The notes beneath the pieces were generated by a model. It ran no database searches, was not told where the DNA came from, and saw only the letters and a list, made by a program, of their open reading frames with translations. The position numbers were made by a program, and so were the translations under genes. Source: Euschistus heros (taxonomy: Eukaryota; Arthropoda; Insecta; Hemiptera; Pentatomidae). From it: DNA of 64,000 bases. The DNA lies in contig RCWM02000009.1 of NCBI GenBank assembly GCA_003667255.2, positions 3,988,501 to 4,052,500 on the forward strand, written 5' to 3'. This document shows positions 11,003 through 22,983 of this stretch, in pieces. The number at the start of each line of letters is the position of its first letter. The first letter of the stretch is position 1.

Positions 11003-11020
11003 TTGTTGTTGTTGTTGTTG
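11003..11020 (+). repeat. (TTG)6 3' tail of the RTE-like element
   Basis: Six TTG units follow about 85 bp after the coding end and mark the 3' end of the element. Short simple-repeat tails rather than poly-A are usual in RTE-like LINEs. Confidence 0.85.
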
Positions 11021-11035
11021 TATTATTACTATTAA

Positions 11036-12359
11036 TTATAATAAGTTTATAATTTGAATATAAACCTGGGCCTTATTGATAACACATATTATTAGCATAA
11101 ATGGTGGGAACGATGATAGGATGAGTTGGAGAATGTCAGACGGAGAATGGGACCTAGGATGCTACCTTGAGTAACACCAGCAAAATAGGTAAATTGGAAA
11201 ACTGGAAATTTAATTTGATTATTTTATTTCCGAGATAGGATTGGATGCCGACGTATTGATTTGACTTGCAGGTGGTCTTCAGAGACACCGAACCAGTCAG
11301 GAGAGGAAAAGATCGAGTTGATTTGAATCATCTTCTTGTATTTTTAACTTTAAATTAAAAATAATAAGTCGTTTTATTCTTTCTTTAAACATTATTTCAT
11401 TAACACTAATTGTTGATCTTTATATACATAATAAATGCAGGTTCATAACTTATGATAACCTAATAATTAAGATATTGTTGACATATGAAAAAAAAAAAAG
11501 AATCAGGATTATCAGAAGACATTCAGGTATTGGGATTTTTTTATTTCTGGCTTAAAATATTTCTGAAATGCATATTTTAATGAGTAACTTTCAGCAATTA
11601 AATACCCGAGGATTGCGTTATAATGCCACCCACATCTAAGTATAGTTGATAGCATAAAAAATAATCCATTGCATTTATCATTTCTTCATAACACGAACGA
11701 CCACGGCCATATCGAGTACTTCCAGTTCTGGTATGTTCTCGAGATTCCAATCATTATTTTTAACAAGGGCCGAAAGAATCTTGAACTTTTCCCAATCCCT
11801 TGGATCTTCCTGTGACAGATTCACTTCAGAAAAAATAGGAAGCCGGACATGATATTATAGGGTTTTGGAATTACTCATTTGTTGCACTTTCGGTAGTATA
11901 CGATGATTTTCTTCAAAGCGTTAAAACAACGAATTAATAGAGATTAAATAATTTGGTCTAGGTAAATAGTTAGTTATCCATACTTAGCTATAGTCTGTTG
12001 CATTATCAACCCAACACTTCTATAAATTTTTGGATATAAGTTTTTGACGTTGAAATGAATTTTTTAATGAAAATGCATGAAAACATGAATTTTAAGACTT
12101 TCTTTTCTTTGAATGAAATAACAGAAGTCATCATATAGAAAAGTACTTTTAAGAACTAGAAACTTTTAAAAATTATTTTATGTGAGTTAAATTTAATTTA
12201 TAACAACCAAAACTCATTAATATATTAGAATTAATGAATGAAAGATTCATCATTAGTTCTAGAAACAAACAATACAAAAATCAAAATATCAGCCTTATGC
12301 TGCATAGATTATATCGATTAATTTTTAAAAAAATCCATTTTTGGCTCGACAGACGCATG
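11036..12359. other. Non-coding region with one unassigned coding-like patch
   Basis: Mostly AT-rich with no repeat copy recognised. On the minus strand about 11850-11696 stays open and reads like protein (SEVNLSQEDPRDWEKFK, then NNDWNLENIPELEVLD), ending at a stop. An overlapping frame is also open for about 45 codons (GRGRSCYEEM). I cannot say which, if either, was translated, and I do not recognise the family. Confidence 0.3.
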
Positions 12360-13520
12360 TAGCGGTCTTTGGCCTGCTCAATTGTTGTTAGTTCTGAAGC
12401 GAGGCAATCGATCTTCAAATTTAGGCCCTACCAAACGTCTTAACATTTTTCTTTCGAAACGGTCTAAACGTTCAGGGGATGCCTTTCTGAGCGTCCAAGT
12501 CTCGCACTCATACGCAGCAACTGGCCTAATAGGAGTTTTGTACAGCCTAAATTCTGTCTCGCTAGAGAATAATAGGTTCTATTGGCAGCCATTATTCTAG
12601 TCTGTATCCTTTTCTTCTCTGTGGATATCATTTATTATTTACCCAAGGTTCAATAATTCAAAGTTCTAGACGATTTGAAACTATGGTTTCCTACGACGCA
12701 GTGTTGAGGTGGACGGGCGAGCTTCTTCTTTCTTAGCACTAGGACTTAGATTTTTCCTTCATTGGCACAAAGCCCCATTTTCTGTGCTTTATTTTCTAAC
12801 CTGCAGAAGCTTATTTTCCTTCACAGCTGGGAGCTATCGCCCTGCAATGACCACATCGTCCGAAAAAGCGAGTATCTGAGTCATTCCGTAAAATATTGTT
12901 CCCCCATTATTCAGTCCAGCTCTTCTTATGATGGTTTCTTGGGCAATATTAAAAAGGAGCGGAGAGTCTTCTTGTCTCAGGCCCGAGCAAACTTCGAAGG
13001 AGTCACCAATGCTTCCCTTCACTTTGACTCTGCTGATAGTGCCTTTCATCGTTGCCAGTGTCAAACGTATTATTAGCTTTGCTGGTACGCACAGTTCTTG
13101 CATGGCCATGTAGAGCTCTCTCCTAACCACTGTATCGTACGCCGCCTTAAAGTCAATGAAGAGCATCCACATAATGTTATTGTATTTTACATTTTCTTCA
13201 CAGTCTGCCTAAGAGTGAATATTTGATCAATCGTAGATCAGTATGTCCTAAATCCACCTTGGTAGTCCCCGAGCTATCTCTCCACGCATGGCACGATACG
13301 ATTATGTGAAGCCATATAAAATACTAAATATGCATAGTTAAGTAAGCTGATACCTCTATAATTTAAGCAATCACTTGCGTCTCCTTTTCTCTTAAGTATA
13401 GGGACAACGAGCGACTTCTTCCAATCATCCAGTAGCACTTCTGTTTCCCAAATGGTTGATAGTAGTTTGCATAATTCATCTGAGAGGTAAAAGCCACTCT
13501 GTTATTACTAATCACTCTTA
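12360..13520 (-). pseudogene. Second RTE-like reverse transcriptase relic
   Basis: The minus strand from 13520 down reads WETEVLLDDWKKSLVVPI, RKGDASDCLNYRGISLL and GDYQGGFRTY in broken frames. Then 13172-12834 gives MLFIDFKAAYDTV with the catalytic Asp, and LAFSDDVVIAGR in place of YADD. After several stops the thumb region appears near 12550-12400 (RPVAAYECETWTL and RFERKMLRRLVGP). Domain order matches the RTE-like element at 7700-11035, but it is a more diverged and more damaged copy. Its endonuclease and 3' tail are missing. Confidence 0.85.
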
Positions 13521-13803
13521 AGTATTTAATTTTATACTATTTGATGTATTAGTTTCACTCCCGAGTATTCGTTAAATTTATGATTTAATACATAATATTT
13601 CATCCTATTCATTTTTCGATAATGATTCGAGATCTAAGAAAGATTGGAGATCTTTCTTGTGAAAGCAAAGTAATCTTAATTTCGGGATATATTGCCTCAT
13701 AGGAATAAAATGTATAACCAGTGATAGATTTCAATTATAAACATAATGGCTGAACGTTTTCAACGATCGAGAGTGAGAAATATAAAAAAAAAACGAACTA
13801 CAA

Positions 13804-13808
<5 letters not shown>

Positions 13809-13880
<72 letters not shown>
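13809..13880. repeat. (TA)n microsatellite
   Basis: About 70 bp of near-perfect TA dinucleotides. Confidence 0.98.
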
Positions 13881-13883
<3 letters not shown>

Positions 13884-15900
13884 CTGTTGGTTATCTTGTT
13901 CTATTAAGACTGACGATTGAAAAAAAAAAAATAGTCATGTTTAGTTTGTTTCATTTGTTTATAATTTATCAAATTCAATATTGTTATATTATATTGCAGT
14001 AATGGAATATGAAATAATCTTTGTTATTTAGGTAAGAATTACAAATCATTGAAGTAGAAGTCTTTAAAAGGAAGGAAAACGTGAGGCAATTGTTTGCTTT
14101 CCTTGTGAGTGTTTGCGTTCAGCAGAACACTGACGAGCTAAAGGAATTCTATCTGTTTTCCTTAAACAAATTTTATTATTTCATTATGTTTAAGATTAAG
14201 TTAGTTTTTAACTACAAAGCAACGAAATCTGTATATGGATTAGAGAGATTTTGAGTTATTTCATAGAGATATTATATTTTATATAAACAAAAAATTCAAT
14301 AATGTTTGAAACGTGTAGGCACAAGTAAAAATAAATTAATCCCAACACAAATAATGTATACAGAAAAGAATTAATATGCAAGTAACTCAGGACCCATAAA
14401 TTAATGCCGGAGCAAACAGATTTTCAAAGCAATGTTATAAATTATTCATGTATTGTTATTCATATTCATGATTTTGATATAAGCAATAAGCTGCGATATA
14501 TTTATTGAAAAAATAAATAATTTTATTTGTTTAAGGATTATTAGTTGTGTTGTTAATACAACTATTTTATATATTATTAATTGTTAATTTACATCATATT
14601 TATTATTAATTGGTTATTACACTTTGTATATTTTTTTAATTTGTTGTGAAGTAGTTACATAATAAAACAGCAACCAGCCAAAATTATTGGTTACATTTGT
14701 TTTATTTGTAATTTTAAACCTGATAATAGTACATATTTAAAAAAATAAATTAATTAAACTGGAGGGGATCTGCAACTAATCAAAACATGTTTATTTTATT
14801 TACTTAAACAGATAATGTATCTATTTAAACAAATTTGTTATAATACCAGTTTATAAAAAACATTAAAATATACTACAGCGTTTATTTTAGAAAAATAAAA
14901 TTATTAATTTCAAAATTAAATTAAAACTTTTATTTCTCTTACAAAATATAATGTTATTAAACTTTCCACTCATTAAAAAAAATGAATAATGATATAATAA
15001 AAAAATAAGTGTAAGAATAAGAACATTGATATTTTTTAATAATCATAATTATTTCTTTAAATTTTACATAATAATAAAATTATTTATTCAATTATTACTA
15101 TATATATTTATACATTCAAAATTATTTTAGTGAAAATTAAAAAGTGAAAAAGAATGCCGCTTACTGCACCTTTCTATTCCAATCCATTGCAGCCATACGA
15201 TAATTCAAAGATTTTTTGAAGAAACCATATTTTTAGCCATAAAACCTGTAATATCCAATTGTCTTTGCGAAAAACGGTGAGCTTTGAAGTATTATAAGAA
15301 ATTGTAACTTTCCTAGAAAACGTAAAGATTAAGCTGTTCTAAGTTTGTAGAATTCAAGGTTACATGTACTTTTGGTCTTATAGGAAATCTAATTCCAAAT
15401 CCGAAAAATGTGGTCAAAATTTGAAAAAAATGTTTAAGAAAAAGGAAGATATCACAGTTTTTACGTTAAAAAAAACGTGGTTTTCTCAAAAAATAAAAAA
15501 TCTCCGAATTATCATTTGCAACGAATTGGAACGGAGAAGTGCGGTTAGCGATATTTTTCTTCGTTTTTGACCTAGTTTCACTCAATGGTTTTTTACACAT
15601 TAAGAAGGAATCACTCTGTATATATATTTTTGATTTATCATCTACAATATAGAAGAATAAATCAATACTATAGATGAGTCAGTTCGATGAGACCCTCGCC
15701 TCAATTGGCTTGGCTATCGAATTTCATATTTCTATTTAACTAAACTAGTTATTACTTATTATGTGTGCAATAATAATATACATAAGGAACATAATTACAT
15801 GTGTAAATCAAACGTTTATAGCTTGAAAAAAATGACTAATTCTCTTTTATTTATTTTTTTTAGTACCGACATTCATTCTGCTGATGATCTCTAATTGTCT
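13881..15900. other. AT-rich non-coding region
   Basis: Composition is very AT-rich, particularly 14450-15130. A patch at 15200-15600 (AAAACGGTGAGC..., CTCCGAATTATC...) is richer and resembles the non-coding repeat modules at 5860-7020 in style, but I could not align it. Nothing else is recognised. Confidence 0.4.
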
Positions 15901-15904
15901 AAAA

Positions 15905-16436
15905 ACTATAAAAATAATTTTTAGAAAAAAAACAAAACCGACTTCAAGAATAAACCTACACATACAAACTTGAAATAAAAAATAAAAAATAATATTTTAA
16001 TTGCTTAAAAACAAAAACCATAAAATGAAAATCAACGAAATTATCGATACTTATATACTTATTTACAATTTATGACCAATTATCTTTGGAGTCGGTGCCA
16101 GCCAAGATGGGAAGTTTAATCCTGTCTTTAAAATAAATAAACAGTCAAAGGGCCGGAGACAGCGGTGTGGCTGTGATAAAACAGTGGGAGGATCTTTAAG
16201 ATTACAATTTCTTTTCAAATTCTGTTTGTTTTGGTTGGCACCGACTCCAAAAATAACTGATTATAAATTGTGAATAGGTATATAAGTATCGATAATTTCG
16301 TTGATTTTCATTTAATGGTTTTTGTTTTAAAGCAATTAAAATATTATTTTTTATTTTTTAGTTCAAGTTTGTATGTGTAGGTTTATTCTTGAAGTCGGTT
16401 TTGTTTTTTTTCTAAAAATTATTTTTATTTTTTACT
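15905..16436. mobile_element. MITE-like element with about 203-bp inverted arms
   Basis: 15905-16107 and 16232-16436 are near-perfect reverse complements. The outer ends read TTTTTAGAAAAAAAACAAAA and ACCGACTTCAAGAATAAACC, and the arms end inward at GGAGTCGGTGCCA. A 124-bp centre contains no coding sequence. The arms make up over three quarters of the element. An AAACCGACTTCAA-type end is common in insect repeats; I cannot give a superfamily. Confidence 0.85.
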
Positions 16437-17685
16437 TTTTAGTGGTCAGTGTATTTTTGTTTAAACAGTCAATTCTCGATCATCAAGCTACTCTGAAAAA
16501 TAGTTCGACTTACTGAACAAAGTATTAACGATGATATTATTCCACTTATCTGCATATAAATGGGAAAATTGAACACAAAATTGTAGTTGAAATCATTACT
16601 TGAATTTTCATTAATGGAAATGTTGTTTGTACATACATATAAAATAATTGATACAGAAAATTAAATACCCGGTACCAATTTATCATATAACTTTCAACTG
16701 AACTGCGCTTTATTTTTGAGGGTGCCTATAAGTTGAATTACCGACTTCCACCAGTGGCGACCTTTTCTTTATTCTTTAGGATGTTTGAAAGAGAACTACG
16801 CGGAATTCGGAATTCACTAGCAAAAAACGCCCAACTTCTTTCTCATTTTTCCACTTTGCAAATCAATTTTAACTTTTCGTTAATCGAAAGAATTTACAAT
16901 AGCCACTGTGAAATTATTCACTCGAGTGAATAACTAATAATAAGTGACTTGTGTAACTATTAACTGGAAAGATAAACAGTGACGGGAAACCGGAATATAA
17001 ATTACACATGAAATTCTTTTAATTTGTGTTCGAGTAATAGAGGCGATGACTTCTAATAGTTCATTTCATAGAGGTGGTCCTAGAAGTTCTCTCTTTTGAA
17101 CCCCATTTTCAGTTCGACTTATTTCCACAATTTTTAACGTTTTCTATCTGAAATCATCTCTTTGAGGTGAAATTTAAGTGTAATGTACTTCCAACCGCAG
17201 ATTTTGTTCGACTTATGAGAAAGAAAGAGATACCTCTTGAAACGTTTTATTGAACAAAATTTCACACATAAAAACTACATAGCATGACTCGTAAAAACTA
17301 ATAACAGTTAACTATAAACTGAGAAGGTTATAAAAAAACATATGAGAAAATGAGATACAAATACAATGTTATTATTAACTACAACTTATTTAAGAATTCA
17401 GCTTATCGAAGCAAGACATCGAGAGTTGACTGTATATGTAAATTATTTTTGTTAATAATTTATATTTAGTTACCTTGGAGATTGTAGATAATCATAATCA
17501 TAAATATGTTTAAAATGTAAGGTTATATAAAAGTGATTTTTATGAACTGTTTTTTTGATTTTTCTTTAAAAGTATTGCATTGATTTTAAAATATTTTTTA
17601 TGGGACCACCTCTGAAGTATGCCCTACCGATCTAAAAAATAATCATCAAAATTGATTCAGAATTGACGGAGTAATCGCGTAACAT

Positions 17686-17727
<42 letters not shown>

Positions 17728-19189
17728 GACGAGTTGAGAACCTCCTTCTTTTTGAAGCGGGTTGAAGATGAAACGATATTGCATCATATTTGCCTTTCAG
17801 ATATTGAAGTGACTTCTCAAACCCAGTTAACTGTTCTTCGTGAGAAATGGACCTAATGCCTTGTTCGGCAATGGAGTGTATTGCGAAAAAAATAATATTA
17901 CATAACGAAATGAAATAAAAAAGTAGGAGGCTCGGCTGATCGCGACCTCGGTTGATCGAAAGTTGGTTAATCGTATTGTATTAAAAATTATCTATTTTAC
18001 TTCTGAACAATATATCTCTGCTCATTTACTTATAGTACTATTATTTGTGCCGTCTTTAATATCAATAAAAAAAATAAAATAAAAAAAGAAAAATTTGATG
18101 AGGAATTTTATTTAGACTTTTTTGAAGTATGGCATATTAATATAGAGTTGAAATATACCAGCACTGACAGATGTTTCATGAGTTTGTGAGGCATGTCAAC
18201 AAACGTTGACACATAATACACTGCGAACAGAAACCTAGATTACATTCAACGAGGCAAGTTCTCCACTGATTCTGAAGCCTTCAATACCCCTTGCCTAAAC
18301 CAGTTATTAATGTAAGCTTAATTTTTTTGTGTGTATTAGCATTGTTGCTAAAAAAATAATTTTAAAAATTATTATCGAATTAAAATCTTAAAAACAATAC
18401 AATTATTAAATTTTAAATAAACTGAATAAATTTTGCCATGAATGAGGAACATTCAATTGCAATACTTAAGCAAATATATTGTGAAATTATTTTTACTTCG
18501 TAAACAATAATTAAAGTGTCATAAAGTGAACAGAGTTGGTGGAAAGAAATATGAAAGTATTCTCAACGTATTGACAATTGCAACTCTAATTGTAAGTGAG
18601 AATATTGGGTAAACTTGTTTTAATCTTTATGAACTTTGTAATTAAGTTAGTAAACTTATGGACTGTCTAAACACCTACAGGGCAATTGAATAGCTAAAAT
18701 AGATGGAGGTGTTTGAAAGATTGGAGGTAATTCTAGTTATTACCGGTGATTCCGAGTAATACTGTTGTCAAGTTATAGCCAGTGATTCTGATAAGCTATT
18801 TGCCTTTCCACCCTTGCGACAGGTGAATTTCTGTGACCAAGTAACCGGTGTTATTTCTGTGATTGGTGATTATGATAACGGTTCCTAGATCGTAACGATT
18901 ACAAAGGTTACCGTTATTTTAGCCGCACTACTATTTCTGATTGGTCTCATTGTTGACAATTATTCGCAACGAAAATTGAATATCGCTATAAATCCATCGC
19001 TGAGGATAATACTTACTTATTATGTCATTTCAGTCAATGTATTGTAACTAATCAAAACAATAACGATTTTCAAAATAATAAGTTAAATAACATTAGTTAT
19101 AATAATAATTATATTAAAACCTTCAAACAAATTCATTCAACACCCAATTTCACTACTTAAGATTCAATATAATTTAATTTTCTCTCGGG
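16437..19189. other. Non-coding region with a dispersed-repeat end
   Basis: 17595-17770 contains ATTGACGGAGTAATCGCG, a CA/A-rich run at 17686-17723 and GAGAACCTCCTTCTTTTTGA. This combination is familiar from the ends of dispersed repeats in insects, by memory only. A 66-residue frame at 16733-16933 is unassigned. 18700-18960 has several GTGATTCTG/GTGATTATG-like repeats. Nothing else is recognised. Confidence 0.45.
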
Positions 19190-20330
19190 ATCCACTCGGT
19201 GCATGCCTTGGAACATCTTTCGTCATTCTTCCTTGCCAAATGTTGCTTTTAAAAATGTTTTTGAGTGACCAATATTTACACCAACCGAGCTTTATTCTTC
19301 TATCCTATTTCTTTATTCATTTTTCCCTTGAATATAATTGTTTGTCCTAAATATATGTATTCTTGTACATATTCTATCTGATTATTATTTGAATAGATTG
19401 GAATTTCAATGGAATTGGTCATCATTTTTGTTTTTGCTATATTCATGTCCAATCCGTATTTTTTGCTAGTTTCTACTATTGCTCGAATCATTCTCCTTAG
19501 ACCATTAATGTTCGGTGATAGTAAACATATATCATCAGCAAATCTTAAGTTATTCAGCATTTTTCCATTGATTGATATTCCCAAGTTCTCCCAATTTAAT
19601 TTTTTAAACAATTTATTTAGGACACAATTGAACAAAGTTGGTGATAGGGGGCACCCTTGTTTCACTTCTCGTTCAATCTCAAAATAATCGCCTACCTTGT
19701 CTAGAGCTGTAAATGCCTTTCCCTTCTTATATAATTCGATTATTACAATAATGTAGGATTTGTCTACACCTCAATCATGTAGTGCTTCCCAGATATATTT
19801 ATGCCTAATAGAGTCAAATGCCTTGGTATAATCGATAAAACTTAATAGATTTGCCTGTCATATTCTATAATTTTCTCGATGACCTGATTAATTCATTGGA
19901 GTTGATTTATTGTACTAAATGTGGGACGAAATTCAGCTTGTTTAATATCATGATCCTAGTAAATAATGTTTATTATTCTGTTTTTTATTATGCTGCAAAA
20001 TAGTTTGTAAAAGCTTTGAGTTAGTGAAATAGGGCGAAAGTTTTCCAAATTATCTTTTTTATGTTGAACGATTATTTTGCTAACCTTCCACTCGCGTAGA
20101 ACTATCTTTCCATTGATTATTTTATTAAAGATTTTACTTGTCTTTAAAGATTATCAATGCTTTTTTTCCTTCGATGATAGACTCATTTGGTATACCATCA
20201 CTACCTACGGCCTTTTTCTTTTTTAAAATTTAATAGCCTTTTTTATCTCTTCTTCAAGAATGCATAGTTCCTTGTTTTCCTGCACTATTTTTGGGAGATT
20301 TTAAGATTTCGTTTTAGTATTATCTCTATA
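19190..20330 (-). pseudogene. LINE reverse transcriptase relic (RTE-like type)
   Basis: From 20310 down on the minus strand are KAVGSDGIPNESI, a damaged fingers region, AEFRPTFST and FIDYTKAFDSIRHKY with a catalytic Asp. 19665-19300 is one open frame starting KQGCPLSPTLFN, with active site FADD in LRFADDICLLS and a thumb block EYIYLGQTI. Stops and shifts break the rest. The motifs suit the arthropod 'endonuclease-reverse transcriptase' group near RTE; it is a different family from the two RTE-like copies above. Endonuclease and 3' end are absent. Confidence 0.8.
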
Positions 20331-20552
20331 CAAGTTCTTGCAGTATACCGTTATATTTCGGATAATTATATTACGGATTCATGTAATATTTCTTGTCTGT
20401 TAGTTATAGGGATTCTTTTGTTGTGTTTATCCTGTTAATAAGTGTTTTATAAAAAAAAAAAAGTTTGAAGTTTAATTTATTTTATGGATCCTGTGCTCGG
20501 TAAACAATCGATTATACTTTCATTATAATAACTCAGTATCGAGGATCTGGAT

Positions 20553-20879
20553 ATGGTTGGGAGGAGGAAGCAAAGAAGGAAAGATGCACGCCCTCCGCCG
20601 ATCGCCGTGCGCTTTGTTCGACAGTCGATCCGAGACGAGTTTATCCGTCTTCAGAAAGTGAAAAGGGACTTCACCACCAGACACCTCGGATGGGACGGCG
20701 ACGATAGAATCTATATCGGAGAAGAGATGACTCCAGCCAGCAGGCAGCTTTACTGGCTAGCTAGGCAGGTGAAGGCTGCAGGCAAGGTGAAGTACGTCTG
20801 GTTCGCCCGAGGAAGGGTCAGGTACCGCCGTGATGACGGCCAGCCTGTCGTGATTGTTATTAAACCGGAGAATTTGTAA
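20553..20879 (+). CDS. LINE ORF1 C-terminal domain, FP-protein-like
   Basis: A 108-residue frame that is GC-richer than its surroundings. It reads RPPPIAVRFVRQSIRDEF, then LYWLARQVKAAGKVKYVWF, then GRVRYRRDDGQPVVIV. These blocks match the C-terminal half of LINE ORF1 proteins in insects, related to the L1 ORF1 C-terminal and baculovirus FP-protein C-terminal domains, which bind single-stranded nucleic acid. The ATG at 20553 may be internal: the N-terminal coiled coil expected upstream is not seen. It lies 550 bp 5' of an endonuclease fragment on the same strand and probably belongs to the same element. Confidence 0.7.
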   Translation: MVGRRKQRRKDARPPPIAVRFVRQSIRDEFIRLQKVKRDFTTRHLGWDGDDRIYIGEEMTPASRQLYWLARQVKAAGKVKYVWFARGRVRYRRDDGQPVVIVIKPENL

Positions 20880-21430
20880 ATTTTTAAATGAGAGAAAAGA
20901 AACAGTTACCTGCTCCTATTTTCATTTATTTAGTTTTCTTTACTTCTTTATATTCATATTTCACTTTTATATTTAATTTTTATCTTCCTATAAATCACAG
21001 AATTTCAAAAGCTATCCAAACACACTATCTTCTCTCTCTTTATACATTATATTTCATTTTAAAATTTTTAAGTCCTTCTTCAATAACTTATATTACTTAT
21101 ATATATTAAATTATTGTTTGTTAATTTTTTATAAAACAAAAGGAATTGACTCTTTTTAGATTTCTTATGATATTCTTTTTTATACCATTTTTCATTTGTA
21201 TTTGTATTCTACATATTTTTAATTTATATTTATACTTGTTGTTTATTTGTTTTTATATATCTATTGTTTCGCTATCTATCAAATTTATGAATCAAATTGT
21301 CCCTTTTTTCCTTAATTAGCTTCCTAACTCAGTATCACAAAGCCTTCCACAAAAACTATTCTTCTTTCTCTTCCTAAGAATAACATCCTTTTAACCTGCC
21401 ATGTTAACTCTCAATCCCTCCTAGCACATT
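20880..21430. other. T-rich spacer between LINE ORF1 and endonuclease
   Basis: Pyrimidine-rich, AT-rich DNA with no supported coding sequence. Its position fits an inter-ORF spacer of the LINE at 20553-22055. Confidence 0.5.
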
Positions 21431-22055
21431 ATGATGAATTCCTTTTCCATTTCGTACATAATTTCTACCCATATTGTAGCCATCTCGGAAACCTGGCTCA
21501 AACCAAGTGTTCCCTCTTTCTCTGTAAATATTCCTAATTATACACTTGTCCGTCATGACCGTGTGGACCGAAATGGAGGAGGCGTTGGTCTATACGTTCA
21601 TGATAGCATGAGAGTTAAAATCCTTCAAAAACCACCATCTTCCGAAACTCCTCACATAGAATACCTATTCACCGAAATCACCTTTGAATATTTCTCTCTT
21701 CTTTACGTTGTAGCCTACCGCCCTCCTCTAGTCAAATATGATCCTACTTTTGAAACATCCCTTCTCACCCATATTCCCCAATATAATAACAGGAGACCTC
21801 AATACTTATCTCCTCACCAATTCCTCTGATAAAACATACCTAATTGACCTAATTTATTCCCTTAATTTATTTATTGTACCATTCCAACCAACCCATCATA
21901 CCCAGTTCTCTGACACTCTCCTAGACCCATTTATTATAGATTCTCCTAAGAAAAATCTACATACATACTCCCAACATCCTGTACCGTTTCTCTCCTCCTA
22001 TGACCTCATTCAAATATCGTACATCCTCACTCCCATCCCCATCAACAATCTATGA
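21431..22055 (+). pseudogene. LINE endonuclease domain, frameshifted and cut at 22055
   Basis: The first frame reads AISETWLKP, with the catalytic Glu, then RNGGGVGLYVHDS and VVAYRPP. A frameshift near 21785 moves to the second frame, which has GDLNTYLL (the GDFN motif), PTHHTQFSDTLLD and PVPFLSSYDLI, where the terminal SDH/AHD motif is kept as SYD. This order matches CR1/Jockey-group endonucleases. The reverse transcriptase that should follow is missing, because Gypsy sequence begins at about 22056. Confidence 0.8.
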
Positions 22056-22430
22056 ACAAAAGGGATTAGACCTTATACTCTAAGTTTATACAAAAATAAA
22101 AGGATCATATCTTGTGTACTAAGTATTTGGAAAACATAAAGATTAAACTCCGTATTGGAAAAGGATTATCAATTTCCTATAAACAAAAGGATTAGACTTT
22201 GAATTTCCTGTTTACTAAGTCAGGATTTGTACACTTGAAGAATAAAAAGATTAACCCTTGTATGTTTAACGCTAAAATAGGATTTTATACAACTGTTAAA
22301 AACAAAAGGATTAGACCTTGTCCTTTTCTTAATATTAACAATAAATTTAAATTATTTACAAAAATATCATGTTTACACATAGGTTACTTACATGCTAAAG
22401 TACCATTTTCCTAACAACTAAAAGATAACA
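22056..22430 (-). repeat. Degenerate tandem repeats in the Gypsy tail, copy 1
   Basis: Variants of AACAAAAGGATTAGACCTTG recur about every 65-75 bp (near 22056, 22185 and 22305, plus weaker copies between). The equivalent region of copy 2 (38895-39180) has the same repeats. They lie between integrase and the 3' end, where the 3' untranslated region should be. Confidence 0.7.
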
Positions 22431-22983
22431 GAATATTCCTTAATACTAAACAATACATTATTTAAACAAAAGGAAAATAAAATAAGAGTCTTTGAATTAA
22501 TTTCTTCTATTACTTATATTACTTCTAAATTCAAAATTACTCAATTAAAACAATAGTATTTTAAATTAAAATAATAATTCAAATACTCTATTGATTACAA
22601 TTAATAATAGTTTCAAAATAAAATACATACTTTTCTCAATGATCAATCAAAATAATATTTCAAGACAAAATAATAATATCCTAATATTTATTATAGTAGA
22701 AATATTAATAACAAAATTAATCAAACCGAATATTACGGTGAAATAAAATAATAATTTGAATGATCTTTTACATTACTAACATTGAATATAATCTTTTACT
22801 GCAAAATACAAAAGTCCGATTTTATTAAAATAACTACAGCATTGTCAGTTTAATATAAATACAGATAACTCTTTCAATATAACATAAACATCTTTCCCTA
22901 ATGCCATTACATTTATTACGTTTTATTAAAATAAAAGATTTTTAAGACATTTTAATAATGTTTAAATAAAATTAAATATTTTT

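Larger units (their letters stand above)
7700..11035 (+). mobile_element. RTE-like non-LTR retrotransposon, nearly full length, inactive
   Basis: The order is a GC-richer leader, an apurinic-type endonuclease, a basic linker, reverse transcriptase, a basic C-terminal domain and a (TTG)n tail. This layout and the motifs fit the RTE-like LINEs common in arthropods. The 5' boundary is uncertain; 7700 is my estimate from the change in composition. Frameshifts at about 8540, 9110-9395 and 10795, and lost endonuclease aspartates, show it cannot move itself. Confidence 0.85.

Noticed and set aside
12834..13113. Plus-strand open frames at 12762-13076 and 12928-13113
   Set aside because: They are shadows of the antisense RTE-like reverse transcriptase, which carries all the motifs.
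22431..22983. A search for an env gene between Gypsy integrase and the 3' end
   Set aside because: The region and its counterpart in copy 2 (39181-39688) are AT-rich with no frame, signal peptide or membrane segment, so the family appears to lack env.
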